From assembly GCA_046049675.1 (NCBI GenBank), contig JBJORA010000109.1, positions 1 through 16,030 on the forward strand: 16,030 nucleotides of DNA, given 5' to 3'. Positions 1-8,400 of this stretch are shown piece after piece (the stretch's first letter is position 1; each line of letters opens with the position of its first letter). A program made the position numbers and the translations under genes. Below the pieces are notes generated by a model. That model made no database searches and was not told the origin of the DNA. It saw only the letters and a program-made list of their open reading frames with translations. This DNA comes from CAIXQW01 sp046049675 (lineage in GTDB: Bacteria > Bacteroidota > Bacteroidia > Chitinophagales > Chitinophagaceae).

Positions 1-120
1 CCTTATTAGGTGGCTCAGTTTACCCTTTATTAAGCGGCTCACTATACCCTTTACTCAGTAAGGTAATAAGTGGTATACTATACCGCTTATTAGGTGGCTC
101 AGTTTAGGCTTTATTATCCA
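1..120. repeat. Degenerate 24-bp tandem repeats, IS21-end-like
   Basis: Four units of 24 bp lie at 1-24, 25-48, 61-84 and 85-108, sharing the pattern TTATTARGYGGCTCAnTWTACC. A 12-nt partial unit sits at 49-60 and another at 109-120, so the whole block is in steps of 12. Units 1 and 4 are identical over 21 bases (2-22 and 86-106). Several copies of a roughly 20-25 bp repeat containing GGTGGCTCA are, from memory, typical of the ends of IS21-family transposons in Bacteroidota. No transposase is in the window, so the element, if present, lies to the left; this could equally be a decayed remnant. The repeats are direct observation; the IS21 assignment is inference. Confidence 0.55.
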
Positions 121-176
121 ATCTGAGCTTTACCTTGCTGTTAATTCCATCGCACTGTCCATTATCGCGCGCCAGA

Positions 177-190
177 TGGCAAATTTGCCA
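177..190. promoter_or_regulatory. Perfect 14-bp palindrome, possible operator
   Basis: TGGCAAATTTGCCA reads the same on both strands. It lies 54 bp upstream of the ATG of the DUF3667 gene, in the only gene-free DNA between that gene and the left-end repeats. This is a reasonable place and size for a dimeric repressor site, but no regulator is identifiable and no clear promoter was found beside it. Confidence 0.25.
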
Positions 191-243
191 AACAAATAAA
201 ATGCCATTAACTTCAGCCTTTCAAACCAATCTACCTGTGCATT

Positions 244-1014
244 ATGGATTGGGCAAAGCATTGCATTAACTGCGATAATTATTATGATGGTACTTATTGC
301 AATAATTGCGGCTAGAAACATCCTAAGCGCATTTCTTGGACAATGCTAGCGCATGAAATCCCACATAGCTTTTTTCATGTAGACAGTCAAATTGTTGCCA
401 ATTTTAGGATGATGCTGACCAAGCCAGGGGAGATGCTCAATGATTTTATTGGTGGCAAAAGAAAGAGATATTTTCCGCCAGTAATGTTTACCATTATTGC
501 TGTGACAGTTTTTCTTTTTTCGGTGAACTATAGCCCAGATTTTGACATCGAATCTATGTTGACAGTTGATAGTACTTCTAGCAAAGTGAGACAAATACTA
601 ATCAATGCTGTGAAATTCATTCAAAAGTATTTTAAGTTTTACATTTTGATTATCCCACTACTTATTTCATGGGTAACTTATTTGGTTTATAAGAAGAGCA
701 AGTACAATTTCCCAGAACACGCTGTTATCAATGCTTTTATTTTCTCGATAATTTTATACTTGCTTTCTATTACTAGTATTTTGTTTAGGCTTGCCAAAAT
801 AAGCAGTGCAGACACAGATGCTGAATTTTATGTTTCTACCGCCATTATAATTGCGTACAATTCTTTTTGCTTCTATAAAACGTACCGCTATTTTTATTCC
901 AAGCCTCAGATGTATTTCAGAATTGCCTTGACGATTTTGTTGTCATTAGCGTCTGTCTTTTTGCTGTTTTTTGGCACATTGATTATGGCGCTTGCAGTAG
1001 CAGGGCAGTTTTAG
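244..1014 (+). pseudogene. DUF3667 membrane protein with in-frame TAG stop
   Basis: Read from the ATG at 244 the frame gives a zinc ribbon with C7-x2-C10 and YC19-x2-C22-G, then a TAG (313-315) at codon 24, then KHPKRISW, HEIPHSFFHVD and the GGKRKRYFPP motif. That order is the usual layout of DUF3667 proteins: N-terminal zinc ribbon, then a membrane domain. The codon after CG is normally Gln, so CAG to TAG is the simplest change. Downstream there are about five hydrophobic segments, ending in a 30-residue stretch before the TAG at 1012. Full length would be 256 codons. A 223-aa product could still start at ATG 343, giving the membrane part without the ribbon. TAG is an ordinary stop here (nuoA and nuoF use it), so recoding is unlikely. 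A sequencing error cannot be excluded. The function of the family is unknown. Confidence 0.75.
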
Positions 1015-1195
1015 AGTAATAGATTATTTGTTGAAATTCATCTAGCATTACCTGTATGCTTTTGTACGTGCTGCAATTTGTATATTACATATTAGGCGCG
1101 AAATAACATGCACGGCGACAGCAAGCAGATTTTGCTGGTGACTTAAATGAAACAGTGAGGCAGCAGATCGTATAATAAAATAATGCAAACTTTAG

Positions 1196-1223
1196 TGCTG
1201 GTTAGCTAGTCAACCAGCATTTT
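1196..1223 (+). terminator. Rho-independent terminator candidate
   Basis: The arms TGCTGGTT (1196-1203) and AACCAGCA (1212-1219) form a perfect 8-bp stem with an 8-nt loop, followed by TTTTATT on the plus strand. It fits the end of a transcript from the DUF3667 gene 180 bp upstream. The gene-free stretch 1015-1337 otherwise shows only a weaker 6-bp hairpin (1119-1137) with no T-run and a 5-bp hairpin (1285-1301). No gene or RNA was recognised there. Confidence 0.55.
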
Positions 1224-1337
1224 ATTGCGGTATACGGGCTCCTGAAGAAGTGAGTTGCTTATACATTTTATTCGCACTGAATATTTGCACGAGGACTGCA
1301 AGGTTTATGTTAATTAAGGCAATGTAGTTGTGCCGTT

Positions 1338-2936
1338 TTAATCTAGTAAGTTCTGCACTGTTATTCCATCATAGTTAAATGTTACTAAGTACTGATCTGT
1401 GTGGTCGCAAAGTACGACTTGTCGTCTGCGTTTGTCATTGTTGTTTTTATTAATTAGGATTGGCATTTGATACGAAATTGGTGTTAGATAGGAGTGATTT
1501 GGGTTGCCAATAGTATTGTTTTGCAAGGCATGTTTATAGATGTGTCTATCAGCTTGACAGTAAATAGCGTCTTGGTTGCGTGGAACAAAAAATATGCCTT
1601 GGCCGTTATCAAATCCACTTCCATTTGTATTATATATGATTTGATTGAAGGCTTTTTGTTCTAAGTTTTTACAATCTATAAAGTGTATCATAGCTGGCCC
1701 GTAGTATGGGTCAATTAAGCGACTCTGGTTGTATAGCTTTTCGCCGTTAACTGTATAATAGGAGCCGCCTCCAGGGAGGCGCAGCTCGCAGTGTTCAATT
1801 AATATTGCGACGTCGCCATTTGCAGCTAGCTTAACAGCAGTGATCGTGTTAAATTCAGACTGCGCTTTTTCTAAGTTTTCTTCTTGGGTGGCTGAGAAGA
1901 CATAGGGCCCGCTTCCCTTTGAGGATTCTGTGATATTCTGCGATTTTACATCTAATCGTTTTTCGCGCACAATAGTGCCAGTACTATCAGAAATTTCCGC
2001 AATGTATAAGCCTCGATATTTATTAAGATTACCAGCATACAGACTAGCTACAAACACTTGATTGTCTCCAGCGATAAAAAGATGTGGCGTTGAACCTTTT
2101 ACATGCGCAGTAGCAGGTAAAACTTTGACGTCGCCAGTACCAATTAAATGCACTACGTTTATCCACCTATCGCCTCCATCTTCATTGTTTTCTGAATAAG
2201 CTATCAATACATTGCCCTTGGCTGTTACAACCGCAGATTTTATACGGCACAGCTTTGTGTCTAGTTCATTGCTATAACTTAGTGTATCGCCTTTGTAGTT
2301 TTTTACGATGTAGCTATAGTTGGACGCGTCCTTTTGCGCTGCACTTAAACGCTCAAACACTACGATATTGCCAGCATTTTCATTTATAAAAAATCTAAAG
2401 CTGTAGAGTCGTTGTCTTAGAGTGGATGTAAGTGACCAAGTTATTTTTTCGCCTTCAGCAGATTTGTAAAGCACTTCATTTTTTGTAAACTTTCCCTTAG
2501 TTTGATCATACTCTAAAGCGATGATTTGACGCTGGTAATACTCTTTAGGCGGCAATGTAAAAAGGTACTTTATGCAGTTGTTTGGGCCTTTAAGTTTGCC
2601 GATGTAGGTCATGTTTTGATTGTAAAATCCTATTGGGAAATTAATAGTCTTACATTGCTTTGTAGTCATGTCATAATCATACAAGACATGCATCGTAGAG
2701 AAGTAGTTGTCGCCCCTAGTAAATCCCTCATCGTTTTTTTGACCATCTTTGTACCCGAGTAATTGCATGTGATTGCCCAACTTGGTTATTACTTTGTACT
2801 TACGAAATTGCTCGTCATTGTCTTTCGGAAATTGCGCAATGATCTCACCTACTTTTGGCTCTGCTTGAGCTAATGCAACGGAAAAATCAGTGACGGCAAG
2901 TAGAGCTAATATCAGCGCTTTTAATTTTGAGTTCAT
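1338..2936 (-). CDS. Secreted protein of unknown function (paralogue A)
   Basis: A 532-aa protein with a clear signal peptide: basic start, hydrophobic core, and likely cleavage after ALA at residue 23. The rest is soluble and rich in short beta-like segments. It aligns along nearly its whole length with the 528-aa protein encoded just upstream. Shared blocks include IALEYDQxxGKFT (near 139), NEN and VKNYxGD (near 186 and 211), TxVxxAxNGD (near 366) and YGPxxxHxID (near 412). The spacing of the blocks would suit a repeat or propeller-like fold, but that is a guess. No catalytic motif or sorting domain was recognised, so it is probably periplasmic or released. It has its own promoter-like element and is 116 bp from the upstream gene, so it may be transcribed alone or with it. 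Confidence 0.8.
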   Translation of the reverse strand: MNSKLKALILALLAVTDFSVALAQAEPKVGEIIAQFPKDNDEQFRKYKVITKLGNHMQLLGYKDGQKNDEGFTRGDNYFSTMHVLYDYDMTTKQCKTINFPIGFYNQNMTYIGKLKGPNNCIKYLFTLPPKEYYQRQIIALEYDQTKGKFTKNEVLYKSAEGEKITWSLTSTLRQRLYSFRFFINENAGNIVVFERLSAAQKDASNYSYIVKNYKGDTLSYSNELDTKLCRIKSAVVTAKGNVLIAYSENNEDGGDRWINVVHLIGTGDVKVLPATAHVKGSTPHLFIAGDNQVFVASLYAGNLNKYRGLYIAEISDSTGTIVREKRLDVKSQNITESSKGSGPYVFSATQEENLEKAQSEFNTITAVKLAANGDVAILIEHCELRLPGGGSYYTVNGEKLYNQSRLIDPYYGPAMIHFIDCKNLEQKAFNQIIYNTNGSGFDNGQGIFFVPRNQDAIYCQADRHIYKHALQNNTIGNPNHSYLTPISYQMPILINKNNNDKRRRQVVLCDHTDQYLVTFNYDGITVQNLLD

Positions 2937-2957
2937 CTTTTAAGGGTTTCCTAAAAT

Positions 2958-2987
2958 CAAAGTTAATTTACTAGAGAATCAGATTCT
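2958..2987 (-). promoter_or_regulatory. Promoter -7 element with adjacent inverted repeat
   Basis: On the minus strand TAACTTTG (2965-2958) matches the Bacteroidota -7 consensus TAnnTTTG and lies 21 nt before the ATG of the 532-aa gene. Nine bases further upstream is the perfect inverted repeat AGAATC-A-GATTCT (2975-2987), which covers the spot where the -33 box would begin. No clear TTTG -33 box is seen, so expression may depend on a factor binding the inverted repeat. The consensus match is seen; the regulatory role is inferred. Confidence 0.45.
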
Positions 2988-3052
2988 AATTTTTATTTAT
3001 TATGCATTTAAGAGCGGTGGTGCAGCTGTATCAAAAGCTACACAAGATAGTA

Positions 3053-4639
3053 CTACTTTCTATCCTCATCCACCACGTCAACCTTAAATTCATTGATATT
3101 AGCAGTAAGCAAATAGAATTTATCGTCGTCTACAAACATCGATGACCATTTGAGCTTGTCAATTGACTTGAAACGTGCATTTCGTAGTTTACTTCTTTCT
3201 TCGCGAGTAACTTCGTCATTAGCTACTGTTTTACTTTCATTGTTCAAAGTATGCCTGTAAAGGCTGGTACCAATGCGTGTGTAAATGATATCATTGCCCG
3301 CAGCAATATATTCCATGCCAGTTCCAGGATCTATATATGCTACGTCAATTTTGTACACAAATTGAGCATAGTTTTTATGGCTGAGCGTTGTGGGATCAAT
3401 GCAATGCACAACCCCGGGGCCATAGACAAAGTGTGGGATAGTTCTTGTGCTAACGCTTCCTCTACCATTTGAAGTGGTCACCACTTCAGTGTAGGTGTAG
3501 TGGCGCTCCACAAGTAAAGTAATATCGCCATTTGGCGCTACGCGCACAGTGGTCAAAACATTATAAGCGGATTCTGCATAGGATTTATTTCTTCTTTCAG
3601 AACGTCGATTTGCACGAGCACTAGTTCTTTCTGTTGTACTTGTAATATTAAGGGAACGCACATCAATGTACTTTTCATTGGAGATGCTTGCAGTATTTTC
3701 GGACAATTCGGCAACATATACTCCACTGTATTCTCCTATTTCTTCTCCATAGGTGCAAGCAATCATTACTTTGCTGCCGGAGTAGAATATGCGAGGATAG
3801 CCAGTAAACTTTTGTGCAATATCAATAACTTTTTCTTCGCCGTTCTTGTATAGCACTAGCGAGTTTTCCCATTCGTCTTCACCTTTTTGCTTTATGCGTT
3901 TTGGATATTGCGTAACAAATATGCCACCATTTGGTGTGATCAAACAATTTGCAAATCTGTCAATATCAGCTTTAATCTTTTCGCCGAAATTTATAATGTC
4001 GCCTTCATAATTCTTTACCACATAGTTAAACGTTGGATCCTTGCCGCGGCCGTTAGTGCTATAGTCTACGATAGCTACCATGCCTTGATTTTCATTAACG
4101 TATACCTTAAAGCCAGCATCTTTCCGATCGAAATATTCCAAAATACTTAAACCCATTTTCTGCGTAGGCCCTTCAAAAAGTACTTGCTTGTTGGTAAACT
4201 TGCCTATTTTTTGGTCGTATTCAAGGGCAATGAGGGCATTGCGCTTTTCGCTCCATACGTTTTGCTTAAATAAGTACTTTACCACCTCATCCTTGCCTCG
4301 CATTTTGCCCACGTAATCTACATTTTCAGTGCTCAACTCTTTTGGAAACTCAACCTTTTTGCTGCGTTTGGTTACTATATTATAATCCTCTATTGTGTGA
4401 TTAAGCGTATAAATTGCTGCGCCTCTAGACCCAAACAAGCCGTAAATGCGTCTGTCCATGCAACTAAGTATATGTATGTGATCATTTACGCGTGTAATGG
4501 TGTTGTAATAAGTGCCACGCGGATTACGCGGTGTGTATTTGCCAGCTAGTATTTTTTGTAGTTTCGGCTTTTCTTGTGCTTGGAGTACATTGATGCAAAC
4601 ACACTCAAGAATTATAAATAAGGCTACTATTTTTTTCAT
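3053..4639 (-). CDS. Secreted protein of unknown function (paralogue B)
   Basis: A 528-aa protein with a signal peptide likely cut after LQA (residue 21). It is a paralogue of the 532-aa product downstream, sharing for example IALEYDQKIGKFT (near 137), VKNYEGD (near 208), VRVAPNGD (near 365) and YGPGVVHCID (near 406). The copies have diverged strongly, so the duplication is not recent. A very basic stretch at 336-352 (RTSARANRRSERRNKS region) replaces a non-basic loop in the paralogue and may be an exposed linker. Its start is 9 nt after the stop of the upstream 219-aa gene, so the two are almost certainly co-transcribed and perhaps translationally coupled. No known domain was recognised. Confidence 0.8.
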   Translation of the reverse strand: MKKIVALFIILECVCINVLQAQEKPKLQKILAGKYTPRNPRGTYYNTITRVNDHIHILSCMDRRIYGLFGSRGAAIYTLNHTIEDYNIVTKRSKKVEFPKELSTENVDYVGKMRGKDEVVKYLFKQNVWSEKRNALIALEYDQKIGKFTNKQVLFEGPTQKMGLSILEYFDRKDAGFKVYVNENQGMVAIVDYSTNGRGKDPTFNYVVKNYEGDIINFGEKIKADIDRFANCLITPNGGIFVTQYPKRIKQKGEDEWENSLVLYKNGEEKVIDIAQKFTGYPRIFYSGSKVMIACTYGEEIGEYSGVYVAELSENTASISNEKYIDVRSLNITSTTERTSARANRRSERRNKSYAESAYNVLTTVRVAPNGDITLLVERHYTYTEVVTTSNGRGSVSTRTIPHFVYGPGVVHCIDPTTLSHKNYAQFVYKIDVAYIDPGTGMEYIAAGNDIIYTRIGTSLYRHTLNNESKTVANDEVTREERSKLRNARFKSIDKLKWSSMFVDDDKFYLLTANINEFKVDVVDEDRK

Positions 4640-4648
4640 AAAGGATAA

Positions 4649-5308
4649 TTAATTGATAAGGTAGAAAAAAGTGCCGTTAATAAAGAAGTCTAATACAAAC
4701 GCGCCTGTGCCATCATAGCGATCTTGTGGATTATTAGTTTTGCCAAACTTTTGATAGCCGGCACCGCTACCTGTTCTAAAGTCCATACCTAATTTGCCGG
4801 CAGCAAGCACACGATAGCCGTATACTAGGTTAAGTGAGGCTGTCGTCATTGTATTTTTAAGACCGGTATATTCTACTCTGTGCATCGACACACGTGGCAC
4901 TAGGCCAATAAAAGAGCCTGTGGTGCCTAGCGCAAGAGAGCGGTAGTGAATACCTGGTTGAAAGTCAAAGATGGATCTTCTGAAGTCAACTCTAAAAAAA
5001 GCGCTTCCAAAATCTATAAAAGGCGAATTTGCACTAGAGGCCGGTATGCCGATGCTAACATGGGCATCAAGTTGCAAACGTTCCTTCGGACAAATAACGA
5101 ATCCACCTGTTACCTTACCAAAAGCCAAATCCGCTACATTGTAACCCACTGCCATTGTTGATTTAAGCGGTATTTTTTTCTTGTTTAATACACTGCTGAA
5201 TCCACTTTTAGTTTTTAATCTACTATCAGTTGGCTGGCTTTGCGTTTGCGCGTACGTTGCTTGTGCACAGCACAAAACAATGCAGCACATTGTAATAAGT
5301 TTTTGCAT
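4649..5308 (-). CDS. Probable outer-membrane beta-barrel-like protein
   Basis: A 219-aa protein with a signal peptide cut after TYA (residue 20). Residues from about 50 on show alternating hydrophobic and polar strands (MAVGYNVADLAFGKVTGGF, LQLDAHVSIGIP, AFFRVDFRRSIFDFQPGIHYRS, ASLNLVYGYRVLA). It ends in an aromatic-rich strand, FFINGTFFYLIN, as small outer-membrane barrels often do. The overall look resembles outer-membrane-beta-barrel families common in Bacteroidota, but no specific family was recognised. It is first in the minus-strand unit with the 528-aa secreted gene 9 nt downstream, which suggests the products work together at the cell envelope. A promoter -7 element lies 20 nt before the start. 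Confidence 0.65.
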   Translation of the reverse strand: MQKLITMCCIVLCCAQATYAQTQSQPTDSRLKTKSGFSSVLNKKKIPLKSTMAVGYNVADLAFGKVTGGFVICPKERLQLDAHVSIGIPASSANSPFIDFGSAFFRVDFRRSIFDFQPGIHYRSLALGTTGSFIGLVPRVSMHRVEYTGLKNTMTTASLNLVYGYRVLAAGKLGMDFRTGSGAGYQKFGKTNNPQDRYDGTGAFVLDFFINGTFFYLIN

Positions 5309-5328
5309 TTAGTAAGAGATTATGTAGG

Positions 5329-5336
5329 CAAATATA
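5329..5336 (-). promoter_or_regulatory. Promoter -7 element for the 219-aa gene
   Basis: TATATTTG on the minus strand fits TAnnTTTG exactly and sits 20 nt before the ATG, leaving room for a short leader. A TTTG lies 30 nt further upstream, which is longer than the usual 19-21 nt spacing, so the -33 box is uncertain. Confidence 0.5.
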
Positions 5337-5420
5337 TTTAGTAAATGCCACGCTAAGTGCATTTAGCAAAAGTTATTTGTGTATGATATTACACCTAAAT
5401 GGTTTTAGTAATAGACAACT

Positions 5421-5453
5421 GAGTGACTACAATTCACTCGCAGTAAATACTGC
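5421..5453 (-). terminator. Two hairpins after the 1143-aa gene
   Basis: Immediately after the minus-strand stop at 5458 come two hairpins back to back. One has 6-bp arms around a 2-nt centre (5440-5453, GCAGTA/TACTGC). The other has a 6-bp stem with a 7-nt loop (5421-5439, GAGTGA/TCACTC). No strong T-run follows, so they may be a weak terminator or protect the 3' end of the transcript. Confidence 0.35.
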
Positions 5454-5457
5454 TTCA

Positions 5458-8400
5458 CTATTCCACTATCACGCTCTTCACCTCGGTACCTGCACGCACA
5501 TAATAAACACCTTTGGCAAGTTTGCTTACATCAAGGTTTACTTGTTGCGTGGTACTATTTGCACGTTGTACGATTTGCCCCATCGCATTGCATAAAATAA
5601 TTTCTGTAACACTTGTGTTTTGCCACTTTACATTAAACGATGTAGATGTTGGGTTAGGGTAGACTTCCAAATTTTGTTTTGCATAAACATCGTCGTAACT
5701 CAGCGGATAGTCTACTGTAAAGTTGTAGCTTGTGCTCTTGCCAAAGTCGGGATTTAAGGTAATGATGTTTGTACCAGTTGCACGCACTAATCTTATGAAA
5801 CCTGTACCAGCATTTGGATTAGCCCAAAAGTTAATACCATCCTCTCCAAGGTCTGTAAGGATAAATGTATAGCAACCAGGATTCAAACTCAAGGTGTCGC
5901 GGTAAGTCGTGTTATTGTTCATATTACTGCGAGAGAAAACCACATTGCCAGCATCATCTAACACACGATATTCATTTTCTGCAGCTACAAGATTGCTCTT
6001 GAAATGTATGTAGAAGTTACGCGGGATAATTGGCGTAAGATTAAATGGTGATTGAATTTTATTATTGAAAGCATAGCCATCTGCGCCACCATTTGGATTC
6101 TTGATTTCTGCATAAAAAATATTGCCTGTAGAGTCCAATGTGCTCCATAAGTCTATTGTACTGCTGATGCTAACAGTATCAACTTCCATAAAGCCAAGCG
6201 CACCTGTCCAATTATACACTTGCTTCACAGCCGCGTCGTTTACCCAATAATTAATGGTCGCGGAGGTAAGTGTTGTTTTACCTGTATTTTGGATAATTAC
6301 TTTCGGATTAGCACAAATACCATTAGTACGCGCATATTCTACTTTTGTACTCGGATTCATTACATCTATAATAGCAGCATCTAAATTGAAGTTTTCGCTA
6401 CCGTAGCTTACTAGCTGATTGCTTACCCAATAGTCGCTGTGGCCACTGGCTGTGCTTATACCATAGTCTATATTAACAGTGCTGCCAGGTGTGTAGTTAG
6501 AAGGAAGTTCTATTTCTTTTGTATCTGTTGCCATACCAGGGCACCAGCCAGCACGATCGTAAATCCATGTGCCACCTTGTGGGTATACAGGGTTAGATGC
6601 ACAAGCTTTCCATACTGTCCAGTTGTAATCAATTGCGCCACCATCTAAATTAATGAAGTGGTTGCGCGGAATAAACTCGCCTTCTTGGCCATGGCCTGTA
6701 ATGGCACTACGAATTTTGTAACTTACTGCGTTAGGATTTAGCACAACATTGCGCGGTTCAAAGCTCGTATTATTGAGTAGGCTTGTATAACCAACTGGCA
6801 AAACTTTCCAAATATTACTAATAGACTTTACATCGTGTGGTGGGGTGCCTACAATAAATAAGAATTTGATATCCATATCTTCTTGCCATTGTCCACCAGC
6901 ATCCATTGTCATGAGTTTGCTGCCTTTTAGAATAGGTGCATAGTCGCTTACATCAAAAGTCCATGTTTTGCCATTAGGACCAAGATTGAGCCCGTTACCA
7001 TATGGTGTTACAAAGCTCATGATTTGATAGCGCGAAGGGCTTTGAGGATAATAACTTAAGCTTGTAATGTCTATCGTATCTACACTTGGATTAAATACAG
7101 AATCTACAATAACTGCTGTACTTGCATCTGTTACGTATGTATAACCGGCTTTGTAATAAAAATGTGTATCAACCGGAGAAATGCTTGATCCGTTACTTGC
7201 ATAGCTGTACACAACAAAGGGATTATTTTGTGTAGAGTCAGTAACTAGTATGGTTGTCGTACTTTGCGTGTATACACCTTGCACAAAACTTACCTGCGGA
7301 CGTAAATTAGTTTCTGCAAAATCTTTGAAAATGTCTATGCCTTTGTGTTTGCGCCATACAGGTGCCAATATAGAAGACGAACTAGTAGTTACGGCGTCGT
7401 TGCAGTTGGTGCCTGTACCTTCATTAAACTTATAGTAAGCTTGCAAACTGCTATACTTCGGATGACTCGCGTCTATATTTTTGTACATCCATTGCTGTAT
7501 TTCAGTTTGCGTAAGCTCGGCACTCCAGATGCTAAAGTCGTCAACTTTTCCAAAATAAGGATTGTTGCCGTTAGGGTCGCTACCTAGTCTAAAATTATCT
7601 ACTTCAATTGGCATTGTTTTGCCTGATCCTGCACTGTAAATAATGCCGTTGAGGTAGGCACGCATCATACCAGATGTTGAATTTTTAGTAAACACCCAGT
7701 AGTTCCAACGGCCTTTATATTCTAGCGGACTCATTGGCGCAGTAATACGGTCGTAAGGGCCGCCACTGCCGCAATCCCAATAGAAGTTGCCATTGCTCCA
7801 TGGTAAATGGATGTTGACTTGGCGATCATTATTGCTATTAGAAGCGTAAGCGATAGATGTATTAGTTGGTAAGATATTTTCGTTACCATAGCACCAAAAG
7901 CCGATACTAATTTGATCCGAAAAATTACTGAATGTATTATTAAGTGCAAAGTAATTGGTGCTGTTAAAATCGTAGCTATAGCCTGCTGAGCCATACAAGC
8001 CACTTGTAAACGATGTCGTGTCTGCGCTAACGGTATTATTGGTGCCAGCAGCAGTATTATTGAAGCTAAATTCTACGATAATATTATCTACACCATTCCA
8101 TACAAAAGGCGTATGAAATTGTAAATTGTTGCTTCCAAAAGTAAAAGGTGTATTCAAGAAATACACTTCTGTAAAACTATCAAGGTCTGGCGTTTCTGCG
8201 GATAGCGCAGATTTAGTGCTATGCTTAAGTCTAATGCGCAGATATTGCGCATCACTACCAAGATTTGTTAGATTGAGTCGTAGGCTTGTAATATTGCCTG
8301 CTACAATACCTTGAGCGCTTAGTTCGCTTGCATGCCAAAGATATTGCGTTTTATAAGCATTTTCTTGTGTATAAAATGGGCGATTACTTGCAAGACCGCC

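Noticed and set aside
313..315. TAG read as a recoded amino acid
   Set aside because: TAG ends nuoA, nuoF and this same gene normally, so there is no sign of a changed code; a nonsense mutation or read error is simpler.
130..321. Small hydrophobic minus-strand frame of 63 codons
   Set aside because: It lies antisense to the zinc-ribbon start of the DUF3667 gene, which explains this DNA better, and it has no ribosome site or family match.
1119..1137. 6-bp hairpin in the 1015-1337 gap
   Set aside because: It has no T-run and no link to a gene end; the hairpin at 1196 is the better terminator.
7731..8003. 90-codon minus-strand frame
   Set aside because: It overlaps the well-supported PNGase F-like gene in another frame and resembles no protein.
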